DNA from: Vallitalea pronyensis
GTDB lineage: Bacteria; Bacillota; Clostridia; Lachnospirales; Vallitaleaceae
NCBI RefSeq assembly: GCF_018141445.1
Contig: NZ_CP058649.1
Location: 4,297,001-4,361,000, forward strand
Reading direction: 5' to 3'
DNA: 64,000 nucleotides
Shown: piece by piece, positions 51,479 to 60,205 of the stretch
Numbering within the stretch: position 1 is the stretch's first letter
Layout: each line of letters begins with the position of its first letter
Notes under the pieces: generated by a model
Database searches by the model: none
What the model was told of the DNA's origin: nothing
The model's input: only the letters and a program-made list of their open reading frames with translations
Made by a program: the position numbers and the translations under genes

Positions 51479-51973
51479 TTAATGTCTATGATTCAAGTAG
51501 ATTATATCGACCAGAATATTATCCTCTCCAGTACCACTAGACGAGTATCCAGATATATATTTACCAACTTCAAATTTTATTGTAATGGTGTCACCAGCTC
51601 CTGCTGCGAATTCTGTATTTTCATTTGTCCTATACCATTTGTCTCCTAACCTAAAGCGCATACCATCTTCGGATACTTCTTCTATTTCCCCTGAAATATT
51701 GACTTGTACTTTCGTCATAGGACCTTCGGGATTCTTATCTGGATGATTATAGGGTGTGATTTGGGTGGATTTGTATACATACATACTAGCTATAATCACC
51801 GTAAACAAACAAGCTACAGCAACAATTTGTTTGGTGTAACGCTTGAATAGCATTTGATTTTTAGCATGGGGTTTGTGCAACGCATCTTTCATGGCTAGGG
51901 ATGTTCGGCTTATTAATTGTTTACTTGGTATCATACCCTCATAAACTTTTCTAATTCGTTCTTTTTCATTCAA
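51479..51973 (-). CDS. Membrane anti-sigma-like protein of ECF module 2
   Basis: A 164-residue single-span protein: about 45 cytosolic residues, a membrane helix (IVAVACLFTVIIASMYVY, about 48-66) and an extracellular domain (VNISGEIEEVSEDGMRFRLGDKW) paralogous to that of the lipoprotein gene downstream. It starts with TTG at 51973, seven bases after GGAGG, inside the end of the sigma gene (8-base overlap), so it is the likely anti-sigma partner. Confidence 0.8.
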   Translation of the reverse strand: MNEKERIRKVYEGMIPSKQLISRTSLAMKDALHKPHAKNQMLFKRYTKQIVAVACLFTVIIASMYVYKSTQITPYNHPDKNPEGPMTKVQVNISGEIEEVSEDGMRFRLGDKWYRTNENTEFAAGAGDTITIKFEVGKYISGYSSSGTGEDNILVDIIYLNHRH

Positions 51974-52466
51974 GATTGGTCCTCCCTCCTAAAACCCTTT
52001 TTAATTGTTTTCTCCCTCTTAACAGATGTGTTTTTACTGTAGCTTCCTTTATTGTTAATAGTTCAGCAATCTCTTTTACAGAATACCCTTCATAATAATG
52101 TAAATAGATTACTCGACTGTATTTCTTAGGTAGTGCTAGAACAGCTTCATACAACTCACTTTTTTGTGTTATTGTATTTTTTGTATCGATTATATCCTCA
52201 TGAAGGACTGTTCTTTTTTTAAAATAGGATGACAGAAAAATACTTTTACTGCAATTAATGGTCACCCTTATAAGCCATGCTTTCAGGTGGTTTTCACTGT
52301 CAAAGACTGGTTTCTTCTTAATAAGTCGTAAGAATACCTCTTGAAAAACATCTTCTGCATGGTACTTATCTTTTGTCTGGGAATAAGCTATTTTATAAAC
52401 CGTGTCGGCATATTTGTTCAATATATAATCAACATCATCATCCGTACGCAATGATAGATGGGGCAT
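51966..52466 (-). CDS. ECF RNA polymerase sigma factor, module 2
   Basis: A 166-residue sigma-70-family factor with region 2 (YADTVYKIAYSQTKDKYHAEDVFQEVFLRLI) and region 4 (LPKKYSRVIYLHYYEGYSVKEIAELLTIKEATVKTHLLRGRKQLKRVL). GGAGG precedes the ATG at 52466. It heads an operon with the anti-sigma-like gene and the lipoprotein gene and closely resembles module 1 in layout. Confidence 0.93.
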   Translation of the reverse strand: MPHLSLRTDDDVDYILNKYADTVYKIAYSQTKDKYHAEDVFQEVFLRLIKKKPVFDSENHLKAWLIRVTINCSKSIFLSSYFKKRTVLHEDIIDTKNTITQKSELYEAVLALPKKYSRVIYLHYYEGYSVKEIAELLTIKEATVKTHLLRGRKQLKRVLGGRTNLE

Positions 52467-52550
52467 ATAATCTCCTCCCTTCACTACTAATACTATTGAC
52501 GACTGCTTAAGGTTTCATTCTTTTTAAAATTAGTGGATTGGACATCCTAT

Positions 52551-52590
52551 AAAAAACCCTTCTTCATAATCAACATTAAGAAGAAGGGTT
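52551..52590 (-). terminator. Terminator after the aldo/keto reductase gene
   Basis: AACCCTTCTT and its complement form a 10-base stem; six T follow on the minus strand, 24 bases past the stop codon. Confidence 0.88.
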
Positions 52591-52613
52591 CAAGCATTGT
52601 GTATAATCTCATT

Positions 52614-53729
52614 TTATACAGAAACATTTATGATGTTTTTATCTAACCATTCAAGTCTTTTAATAATGTCTAAATGTTGTGTACATAATGCTTCACATTT
52701 ACCACACGCTATACAATCTATTGGCATGGTTTTATCGTTTTTAAATGCATTATTCTTTGTCATATTGGCATAACTTTCTTTTACACCGTCAATACCTTTT
52801 AGTACTTTCATATTATACAGATTCATGAACTTAGGTATATCGATATCCTTTGGACATTTTTTACAATACTGACATGTGGTACATAGTTGATTCATATCCC
52901 CTTGTAATTTTGCTTTTACTTCTTTTATTTTACCCTCAGATAATATTTCAAGGTTTTCTACAGCTTTCACATTGTGCTCCACTTCTTCAATGGTACCCAT
53001 GCCTGCTAAGGCTACGGTAATGGCCTCATGTGCAGCATTAAACCGCAATGCAGCTTGCATCACACTTTCGTTCTCATGTTCTTTGAGGAATGAAAAATAA
53101 TTTTGATTCTGAGGTATTAACCCTCCACTTAGAGGATTCATGGTTACAACACCTAACCCTGCTTCGTGTGCAGCTTGGATTCCTTCTTGACGGTATGGAA
53201 AATTGATAATGTTATACCCTAACGTAACACCTTCAAAATATCCTTCTTTCATGATTGTGGCTATTTCCTTACCAGTAGCATGTGTGGACACAACAATATG
53301 TTCAATTAAGCCTTCTTCTTTTGCTTTTAGAGCACCCCAGTATGGTCCTCCTTTTGCAATGACTTTTCTATAATGATCCAAATTCATCACACACCACATA
53401 TGATGAAAATTAATTTTTTCAACACCAAATCTTTTAAGAGATTTTTCAATTCTTCTTCGAACTGCATCTTCGTCTGGGTCACTACCCATACCACTTTTTG
53501 TGGACACATAAAAAGGATTTGGCATAGCTTTAAAAGCTTCACCCATAATATCTTCGCTACGATCATCGCAGTAAAATGGAGCCGTATCAAAGTAATTAAT
53601 CCCTAGCTCACTTGCTCTTCGAACAACCTTTGCTCCTTCTTCTATGGAATAATCCTTTGGAAAACGCATCCCCCCAAAACCTATAGCAGAAACCTTCTTA
53701 CCTGTTCGACCATAATCTTTATAAATCAT
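52614..53729 (-). CDS. Aldo/keto reductase with C-terminal 4Fe-4S domain
   Basis: A 371-residue protein. Residues 1-270 form an aldo/keto reductase barrel (GFGGMRFP, INYFDTAPFYCDDRSE and the NIINFPYRQEGI stretch). The C-terminal 100 residues carry CTTCQYCKKCP and CIACGKCEALC, which bind two iron-sulfur clusters. This fusion is common in clostridia and probably links NAD(P)H or ferredoxin to carbonyl reduction. AGGAGG precedes two adjacent ATGs. It is divergent from an HxlR regulator that may control it. Confidence 0.92.
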   Translation of the reverse strand: MIYKDYGRTGKKVSAIGFGGMRFPKDYSIEEGAKVVRRASELGINYFDTAPFYCDDRSEDIMGEAFKAMPNPFYVSTKSGMGSDPDEDAVRRRIEKSLKRFGVEKINFHHMWCVMNLDHYRKVIAKGGPYWGALKAKEEGLIEHIVVSTHATGKEIATIMKEGYFEGVTLGYNIINFPYRQEGIQAAHEAGLGVVTMNPLSGGLIPQNQNYFSFLKEHENESVMQAALRFNAAHEAITVALAGMGTIEEVEHNVKAVENLEILSEGKIKEVKAKLQGDMNQLCTTCQYCKKCPKDIDIPKFMNLYNMKVLKGIDGVKESYANMTKNNAFKNDKTMPIDCIACGKCEALCTQHLDIIKRLEWLDKNIINVSV

Positions 53730-53905
53730 CATTTACCTCCTGATCATCTTTATTAATATGTAGACATTTGAATAAGACAAGCATTAGCACCATGATCTAG
53801 AATGACATACTAGACCCTATGTATTCATTCATGAATCATGTAGGTTAAATAAATTTAAATAGTTTATTCATGACTATCACCCCGTTAAAATAATAAGATA
53901 TTACA

Positions 53906-53934
53906 TTGACACTATACCATGTTAGCTTTATTAT
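53906..53934 (+). promoter_or_regulatory. Promoter of the HxlR regulator gene
   Basis: TTGACA, 17 bases, TATTAT on the plus strand. Three GTTAC words follow in the leader (53943, 53962 and 53973) and might be regulator sites. Confidence 0.65.
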
Positions 53935-53994
53935 GAAAAGTAGTTACATTAATATCATATAGTTACAAAAAGGTTACTAATTGGAGGTATTAAC

Positions 53995-54324
53995 ATGTGT
54001 ACGCATTTAGAAGCAAAAGATACATTAGAAATTGAATGCTCCATTGAGAAAGCATTAAGTGTTCTTGGAGGGAAGTGGACATTTTTAATCATTAGAGATT
54101 TATTTTGTGGGAAGAGACGTTTTGGAGAATTGAGAAGGTCCCTATGTGGTATCAGTCCTAAAACCCTATCATTGCGCTTGAAAGAGCTTGAAACTAAGGG
54201 TATTATCGAAAGAACAGCTTATCCTACTATTCCTCCAACCGTGGAATATGCACTGACAGAGAAGGGGAAAAGTCTAAAGAAAATCATTAAGGAAATGAAA
54301 TTATGGGGTGCTAACTGGGGATAG
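53995..54324 (+). CDS. HxlR-family regulator
   Basis: A 109-residue winged-helix protein. The HxlR pattern is clear: CSIEKALSVLGGKWTFLIIRDL near residues 17-38, then RFGELRRSLCGISPKTLSLRLKELETKGIIER. Cysteines at the N-terminus (MCTHLE, IECSIE) and in LFCGKRR could sense redox or aldehydes as in related regulators. GGAGG precedes the ATG. It is divergent from the aldo/keto reductase gene and probably regulates it. Confidence 0.93.
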   Translation: MCTHLEAKDTLEIECSIEKALSVLGGKWTFLIIRDLFCGKRRFGELRRSLCGISPKTLSLRLKELETKGIIERTAYPTIPPTVEYALTEKGKSLKKIIKEMKLWGANWG

Positions 54325-54408
54325 AGTAAAACTTGTCCTAAAACATTAACCTTTTTACACCACACTTAATATAATATTATATAACAAAAAAAGGTGGTGA
54401 AAATATTA

Positions 54409-54717
54409 ATGAAGGACTGTTGTGATTACAAAAAAAAGATTAAGCTTAAGTTAACGACATGTGATTGTTGTGTAGCTACTCTAACAAAACTCATCGAAAA
54501 GCATTTTGAAGAAGGCGATATTATTGGCATAACTTTTATTGACGAAGGCGTAGCTTCAATTGCTACAGGTGTATTTGTAGAAGTCTGTAATGGTGTGGTT
54601 ATTATTGATGACTTACTCTTAGAAGATACAACAAGTTTCATCCCATTATGTGATGTGTCAAGTGTTGAAAAAGGCATTGTACCTACTGGAGACCCATTAA
54701 CTGTTACCTTAAAATAG
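54409..54717 (+). CDS. Cysteine-rich small protein of unknown function
   Basis: A 102-residue protein. The N-terminal 25 residues have five cysteines (KDCCDYKK and TCDCCVATL), followed by a beta-rich domain (DIIGITFIDEGVASIATGVFVEVCNGVVIIDD). I do not recognise the family. Its size and paired cysteines are like spore-surface proteins, but that is only a guess. AAGGTGG lies upstream, 11 bases from the ATG at 54409; an in-frame GTG further upstream overlaps that site. A shared hairpin follows. Confidence 0.6.
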   Translation: MKDCCDYKKKIKLKLTTCDCCVATLTKLIEKHFEEGDIIGITFIDEGVASIATGVFVEVCNGVVIIDDLLLEDTTSFIPLCDVSSVEKGIVPTGDPLTVTLK

Positions 54718-54774
54718 TATAACTTAAATGTTGGACAAACCCTGCTTATAAAATCTGTGCCAAATCACATATAA

Positions 54775-54812
54775 ACCTCCTCCTTTGTTTCGTTCATTGA
54801 TAAGGAGGAGGT
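54775..54812. terminator. Terminator between convergent genes
   Basis: ACCTCCTCCTT and its complement form a perfect 11-base stem with a 16-base loop; T-rich sequence follows on the plus strand and a short T run on the minus strand. Confidence 0.75.
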
Positions 54813-54817
54813 CTTTA

Positions 54818-56962
54818 TTATTGTGATATTCCTATAGCTGTTAAGTTAGTTTCTAGGGACGGCTTAGTCACATGAATGTCTGGCTCTATACCTACCCCCA
54901 TGATATTATTCTCTCGCACATTCCAATAGTGATTCACCACAAAATATACAGATTTTTTATTGGGTTCTGTAAAGGACCATTGCCCTACACCTTTTCCATG
55001 GCTACGCTGTCCCACAATCGTTACATTATCTAAAAAAGTATCTAAAGCAAGGGCTAGAAGTTCTGATGCACTGGCACTCTTTTCATTAATGAACACATAG
55101 ATATCCTTAAAAGCTACGCTTGATTCGCAAGTTACATAGGGATAAGAAGTCCCCATCCTGTCAATGGATGAACAAACGGTAACACTTGGCAACAAGCTAT
55201 CCAGCATATTCACGGCTGTTTCAGTAAGTCCGCCCCCATTATCCATAACATTTAGAATGAGGGTTTTATCCTTTGTATCTTTTATCTTATCAATAAACTC
55301 AATGAATAAGTGGTCTGTATCTGTATTAAAGAAATGAATGTTTACCAATATTGTATCATCATTGATATATGTCATATCAATACTACTGGATGTATCTTGG
55401 AAAAAATGATCATATATGTCCCCATAAATATACATGGAATAAGGGTCATCTTTCTTGACCAAAGAGTAAAAGAGTTTTTCAGTATCTTCATAAGATAAAT
55501 CATTTCCGTTCAGGGCATCATGCTTATACGCTCCACTAACATTATTGTATAGATAGTGATCATGTATGATGGATCTTACAATATTTTCAGAACCACTTTG
55601 TAATAAATCAATTGTGGCTTTTAGTGTTAATGCGTTATAATCATCTAGGTTATAGTATAAACATTCATCAATATAGGCTTCTGCCTGTTCATAATCCCCT
55701 AATAAATAATAATTCTCTGCTAAAGCATAAGCAAGGCGGGATTCTTCCATTCCACGTTTTTTTGCTACATTCAAATAATCAATGGCATTTGAATAATGGT
55801 CTTTTTGTTGATAGGCATATGCAATCATTTCAGGTATCTGGTAAGAATCTTTCAAGTCATCCATGACGCTTAATCCATATTCAATAGCTTTTTGATAACG
55901 CTTGGCGGATAAATAAGCATACATCATATTAACACTATAGGTATCCTCAAGGGTATCCATGGCTTGATGCGCTTTATCAAAATAGGGTATTGCTTCTAAA
56001 TACTCTGTTTGATCAATTAAAATATTTCCCATGGTATTATAATTAATAGCAGAAGGCTCCTTGTCTATAGCTGCTTGCGCATACTGTATGGCTTGCTCCT
56101 TATCGCCTATCTTGGACAGACTAGAAGATAACCATACATTTACCAAGGACTCCTCTGGAAATGTATCATAAGCCTCTTCAAAAGCCGCAACTGCTTCATG
56201 ATATAAACCTAAATCATGATAATATATACCTATATTTAACCATGCTTCTAATGACTCTGGAAACTTAGCCCTTACTTTTTTATAAAAAATCTCAACTTGA
56301 TCACGATTCTCTATAAACTCCATGACATACCCCTTCATGTCATATGCATCAAAATCATCTGGGTGATTTTCCACTACCTTCTCCATGATGTTGTAAGCCT
56401 TTATGAAATTATCTTGGGCTAAGTAACAGTTAACCAGTTCTATATTGGCATCTAAATCGCCGGGTTCATAAGATAAGTATTTTTCGATTTTTTCTATTGC
56501 ACTTTCATAATCGTTGATGGCAAAATATGCCATACCTAGTTTAAAATAAATATTGCTACTGTAATATTCATCTATCTGAATAGCCATTTCATATTTTTCA
56601 ATGGCTTCTTCATATTTTTCTAATCCAAAGTAACTATTACCATAATTAATACATTGGTCCGCATCAATCTCTTCTATTTGATGGGCCTTTTCTACATATT
56701 CTAAGGCTTTTTCATATTGACCCATTTCATTATACGCCCAGCTAAGATCATTAAATATTACATACTCCTCATACCCTGCTTCTAACGCTTGATTAAAAGA
56801 TTCAATGGCTTTTTCCGGCTCACCATTTTCAACAAAATCTTCACCTTGTGCCTTAAATGTATACGCTTTACTAAATGCAGCATAATTTCTTACCAGTGTT
56901 GTAACACCTATTACAATGACTATAAGAAATAAAGCTAGTAATATCTTGCCTTTTCTTGACAT
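54818..56962 (-). CDS. Membrane TPR protein fused to an S41 protease domain
   Basis: A 714-residue fusion. A signal anchor (ILLALFLIVIVIGVTTLV, residues 6-23) precedes about 13 TPR motifs (residues 35-480, for example YEKALEYVEKAHQIEEIDADQC). The C-terminal 240 residues are an S41-type tail-specific protease core: LNVMDNGGGLTETA, nucleophile serine in NEKSASASELLALALD, and lysine in GQRSHGKGVGQW. The PDZ domain of classical C-terminal processing proteases is missing, with the TPR array in its place. It is exported and membrane-tethered, so it likely cleaves envelope proteins presented by the TPRs. Confidence 0.88.
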   Translation of the reverse strand: MSRKGKILLALFLIVIVIGVTTLVRNYAAFSKAYTFKAQGEDFVENGEPEKAIESFNQALEAGYEEYVIFNDLSWAYNEMGQYEKALEYVEKAHQIEEIDADQCINYGNSYFGLEKYEEAIEKYEMAIQIDEYYSSNIYFKLGMAYFAINDYESAIEKIEKYLSYEPGDLDANIELVNCYLAQDNFIKAYNIMEKVVENHPDDFDAYDMKGYVMEFIENRDQVEIFYKKVRAKFPESLEAWLNIGIYYHDLGLYHEAVAAFEEAYDTFPEESLVNVWLSSSLSKIGDKEQAIQYAQAAIDKEPSAINYNTMGNILIDQTEYLEAIPYFDKAHQAMDTLEDTYSVNMMYAYLSAKRYQKAIEYGLSVMDDLKDSYQIPEMIAYAYQQKDHYSNAIDYLNVAKKRGMEESRLAYALAENYYLLGDYEQAEAYIDECLYYNLDDYNALTLKATIDLLQSGSENIVRSIIHDHYLYNNVSGAYKHDALNGNDLSYEDTEKLFYSLVKKDDPYSMYIYGDIYDHFFQDTSSSIDMTYINDDTILVNIHFFNTDTDHLFIEFIDKIKDTKDKTLILNVMDNGGGLTETAVNMLDSLLPSVTVCSSIDRMGTSYPYVTCESSVAFKDIYVFINEKSASASELLALALDTFLDNVTIVGQRSHGKGVGQWSFTEPNKKSVYFVVNHYWNVRENNIMGVGIEPDIHVTKPSLETNLTAIGISQ

Positions 56963-57099
56963 AGCTATTCCCCTTCTTTTTTGTCATCCATATGGTTAAA
57001 CGTTGTAAGTAAAAAACTCCAAAGCCATTTACTTCAAAGTTATTATCATATTTATACTCTCATGATGACAATTTAAGTGATATATCATTGATGACAGAA

Positions 57100-57132
57100 G
57101 TAGTGCTTGACGTTCTTCCCATCAAGCACTAC
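57100..57132 (-). terminator. Hairpin after the pentapeptide-like gene
   Basis: GTAGTGCTTGA and its complement form a perfect 11-base stem with an 11-base loop; the T run on the minus strand is poor, and a second imperfect hairpin ending in TTTTTT lies at about 57010-57050. Confidence 0.55.
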
Positions 57133-57188
57133 ATGCATTATATCATATTTTTATTATGTTTTCTATTGCACTTTTTCCCATTTACATA

Positions 57189-58028
57189 TCACAGATTATG
57201 TTTTATAAGCTCTTTTAACATGTCTAATTCTAAGTTGGGAGCTTCAAACCAATGGGCCTCATACTCTTTAAATCCAATATTATTTAGGATTTTATCATAT
57301 GCTTTTATATATGCTCTACTCATCTTATGTAAGTTAGTATTGATATTAGCCTTAACATTTCCCATATATTTATCTAATGATATTTCTTCTTTAGGCATGC
57401 GGTATGCGTCTACTTTTCCATCAGATATTATTATTTGAATTAAGCCCTTCTTCTTAACCAATTTCATAATGGTTACCCCTGGTTCATCATCAAAACATAC
57501 CCATCTTTCCCGATATACTATATTTGATTGATAGAAATCAATAAGTGTCTTTAGAACTTTTCTTGGTGCATCATTGTTAAGATAATTTGAAGCATCTATC
57601 TCAATGCAGTATTTATGTGCATATAAATAAAGAGAAAACCAACCATGCTCAATGCACTGTATGTGAAATCCTATGGTTTCATCGTCTCTTAATAAGTCAA
57701 AATTCTCACCAGTTATGATTGTATCATAATAACTAACATGATTAAGTGTTAAGTCATTTATCTGAGCAAAACTAAAATCTGTTCCATCCATTAAACAATT
57801 GTTGAATTCTGTTTTTTCTATACTGGTATAGTTAAAATGACAAGACTTTAGATTACAGCTAATGAAATCTACATGTTGAAATACGGTTCCAGAAAAGTCT
57901 ACATTAAAATAACAATTCTTAAATTGCATGTATTCAAGGTTTTCATTAATTATGTTACCTTCTATATCCATACCATCATAATCTTTTATACCTGATTTTA
58001 TTTTAGTTAATAATGCGTTTGCCTTCAT
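57189..58028 (-). CDS. Pentapeptide-repeat-like protein
   Basis: A 279-residue protein whose first 120 residues are semi-regular pentapeptide-type repeats (QFKNCYFNVDFSGTVFQHVDF, then NLKSCHF, KTEFNNC, GTDFSF) forming a right-handed beta helix. The remaining 160 residues are a separate domain I cannot name (GWFSLYLYAHKYCIEIDASNYL ... AYDKILNNIGFKEYEAHW). The ribosome site is weak. It clusters with two small genes that look like immunity or hypothetical proteins. Confidence 0.65.
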   Translation of the reverse strand: MKANALLTKIKSGIKDYDGMDIEGNIINENLEYMQFKNCYFNVDFSGTVFQHVDFISCNLKSCHFNYTSIEKTEFNNCLMDGTDFSFAQINDLTLNHVSYYDTIITGENFDLLRDDETIGFHIQCIEHGWFSLYLYAHKYCIEIDASNYLNNDAPRKVLKTLIDFYQSNIVYRERWVCFDDEPGVTIMKLVKKKGLIQIIISDGKVDAYRMPKEEISLDKYMGNVKANINTNLHKMSRAYIKAYDKILNNIGFKEYEAHWFEAPNLELDMLKELIKHNL

Positions 58029-58055
58029 TATACCAATCCCATTATCTCTATTTAC

Positions 58056-58451
58056 CTATTCAAAAAAACAAACTTTTCCTCCTGGTGCAGATACAAGTTG
58101 AAAACCTTTTTCATCGGCTAGAGTCCAACTTTCATACTCAGTGCTATTACTAAATAATTCAAGGTATAATCCATTACTAAAATGAATAAGCAAATCGGAT
58201 ACTGGAGGAATACATTCTATATGTTGAATAGCTTGTCCCTTTAATAAGTCAAGTAATTTCTTATGTGTTTTTTTATGGGTTTCTTTTGAATTGTATTCGC
58301 TACAACCTACTACAATGGTTTCGTTATCTCTTAGTCGCCAAGAACACTCAATCATTAACGTGACATTTTCCTCAAAAATGAAAAGGGGATACCTATCGTT
58401 TATCTCGATGACTTTTTTATGGATAAATTGATCTAGAGTAAAATTATACAT
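58056..58451 (-). CDS. DUF6188-like small protein
   Basis: A 131-residue protein with a pattern seen in DUF6188-type proteins, which occur among contact-system immunity genes: alternating beta strands and a C-terminal ESWTLADEKGFQLVSAPGGKVCFFE block. The match is from memory. The ATG at 58451 has AGGTGG five bases upstream. It lies 27 bases before the pentapeptide-like gene and may form an operon with it. No toxin gene is nearby. Confidence 0.55.
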   Translation of the reverse strand: MYNFTLDQFIHKKVIEINDRYPLFIFEENVTLMIECSWRLRDNETIVVGCSEYNSKETHKKTHKKLLDLLKGQAIQHIECIPPVSDLLIHFSNGLYLELFSNSTEYESWTLADEKGFQLVSAPGGKVCFFE

Positions 58452-58531
58452 ACTTACCACCTACCAAGCTTATTATTTATCTGTATTTTTTACAATTTTG
58501 TATGTCTTTATTCTCTTGGAAGTATTAATCA

Positions 58532-59008
58532 TTAGATCTTTTCTTTTTCCTCTTGATTTAATGTCTCAAGCAATTGGCAATCATCTTCTAATAATAAGCA
58601 TGTAACAAGATCCAAGTCTTTTGCTACATGATCTAACTTATGATTAAGCGCCTCAATACCATCAGCTATCCTTTTTAGATTTTCATTATTCTCTATTTCT
58701 CTCATTGTCTGTTTCTCATGTTCATCTAATACGGTTAGACCTTTGACCCACGCATTATAATTAAGACATATCCGAGAATCAATATCGTTCTGGTCTTGCT
58801 TTAAGAACGGTTGTGGCGTCAAGGTTCGAGCATGATTTTCAATAATGGTACCATTAATCCACTTAGACCGTTTTATAATATTTGCAAGATGTTTTGTTTG
58901 TACCAGTGAACCAAATATTTGACTTCCTTGTAATATAGTGTCCTCAGAGATATCACTTTTTTCTTCCATGACAATTTCATTCGGTTTACCTTTGAATATA
59001 CTCTCCAC
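58532..59008 (-). CDS. Hypothetical protein, 158 residues
   Basis: I do not recognise it. It starts with GTG at 59008 behind GGGAGGGG at good spacing. The sequence is mostly hydrophilic with a C-terminal coiled segment (IEALNHKLDHVAKDLDLVTCLLLEDDCQLLETLNQEEK). It lies on the same strand as the two genes downstream and may belong to the same small cluster. Confidence 0.6.
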   Translation of the reverse strand: MESIFKGKPNEIVMEEKSDISEDTILQGSQIFGSLVQTKHLANIIKRSKWINGTIIENHARTLTPQPFLKQDQNDIDSRICLNYNAWVKGLTVLDEHEKQTMREIENNENLKRIADGIEALNHKLDHVAKDLDLVTCLLLEDDCQLLETLNQEEKEKI

Positions 59009-59221
59009 GTAATACCCCTCCCAATCTATCAGATTTGCTATCTATCTTATGGTATCAATAAATAGTCTTCAATTATATATCGGTAAGAGGTACATGGTTT
59101 ATTAACGATATTGTTTTCCTTAGAAGGTCATCTCGTATTATAACCCTCTAATGAAAACAGTATGTTATTATTCATTTTATCTTCTTTCATTATTTTTTTA
59201 GTAAACGAATCTAACATTTGT

Positions 59222-59668
59222 TTACAGCGTTTTTATCATACATAGGCTATTGTTATTTCCCACATAGGGAGGATAATTGTCTGTTACTTCATAACCAAGC
59301 TTATGATACAATTTAATAGCTTCATCTTGTTTATCGCCTGTTTCTAAAATCATGTATAAGAAACCTTTTTCCTTGGCCAATGTTTCTAATTCTTGAATGA
59401 TTAATTTGGCTAAGCCCTGTTTACGATATGCTTCTCTTACAAATAACCGTTTTAACTCCACTTTCGTTGTGTTATATGCCTTAAATGCACCACATGCTAC
59501 GGCTATTCCATCTTTCTCTATAATAACCACATCGTTAATCTTATCTAATTTGTTATACGCATTATACGTTTTTTGAAGCTCACCATATCGCTTGTAAAGA
59601 TCCTCATCTAACAACTTAACAAGTTTTAAAAAATATTCATGATGACCGTCTGTATGTATTACTTTCAA
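59222..59668 (-). CDS. GNAT N-acetyltransferase
   Basis: A 148-residue acetyltransferase with motif A (RLFVREAYRKQGLAKLIIQELETLA, the acetyl-CoA loop RKQGLA) and motif B (ETGDKQDEAIKLYHKLGYEV). The start codon is TTG at 59668, nine bases after GGAGG. The substrate is unknown. Confidence 0.88.
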   Translation of the reverse strand: MKVIHTDGHHEYFLKLVKLLDEDLYKRYGELQKTYNAYNKLDKINDVVIIEKDGIAVACGAFKAYNTTKVELKRLFVREAYRKQGLAKLIIQELETLAKEKGFLYMILETGDKQDEAIKLYHKLGYEVTDNYPPYVGNNNSLCMIKTL

Positions 59669-59874
59669 GTTTTGAACCCTCCAATCTAAAAAAGTTTATC
59701 TGGCATGATATTTATTATATGCTAACAAATATTATTCTAATATGCAATCATAACTTATCATTCCCATGAATCATGTTTGTGTCAATGAAATAGTTGATAA
59801 ATCTTCCTTGTATTTAATAGGGAAATTTATTTTACTTGAAAACATTTATGTTCTGTATACATTTAATATGAGAT
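59669..59874. other. Gene-free upstream region of the GNAT gene
   Basis: I find no further gene here. The neighbouring stretch 59875-60205 holds a promoter, a tiny hydrophobic ORF and then 199 bases without a supported feature before the cupin gene. Confidence 0.45.
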
Positions 59875-59903
59875 TTGGCTTACAAAATAATTTATAGTAT
59901 AAT
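59875..59903 (+). promoter_or_regulatory. Promoter of the 24-residue hydrophobic peptide
   Basis: TTGGCT, 17 bases, TATAAT on the plus strand, 28 bases before the peptide ATG. Confidence 0.5.
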
Positions 59904-59931
59904 TATCTTATTAATTTACTGGAGGTGTATT

Positions 59932-60006
59932 ATGGATTACGGTTTTTCATTAAGCTATATTGGTATTATAGGTTTCCTTTTAATTCCCATATTATTGCTT
60001 TTGTAA
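59932..60006 (+). CDS. 24-residue single-span hydrophobic peptide
   Basis: ATG at 59932 follows GGAGGTG closely and opens 24 codons beginning MDYGFSLSY and ending in a leucine-rich run. The whole C-terminal half is a membrane helix. It resembles the tiny sporulation or membrane peptides of Firmicutes (YjcZ-like in size, not clearly in sequence). It has its own promoter and lies ahead of a cupin gene on the same strand. Confidence 0.6.
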   Translation: MDYGFSLSYIGIIGFLLIPILLLL

Positions 60007-60205
60007 TAATACGATTAACATAGGCTAAGATAATCATCAGAGCTATACAAAACGTATATCTCTCATCAATAATCACAGCAGCATAAGGTTTTTCTTTATG
60101 TATGAATAAGCGTTTTAGTTGGGTATGAATAGTGTAATCCATACGATTTATTGATGCACATTTGTTCAGTACATATCATATTATACTGTGAAATCATAAA
60201 AAGGA

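Noticed and set aside
59009..59221. A 15-codon frame in the gap between two minus-strand genes
   Set aside because: The ribosome site is weak and the frame is too short to support without conservation.
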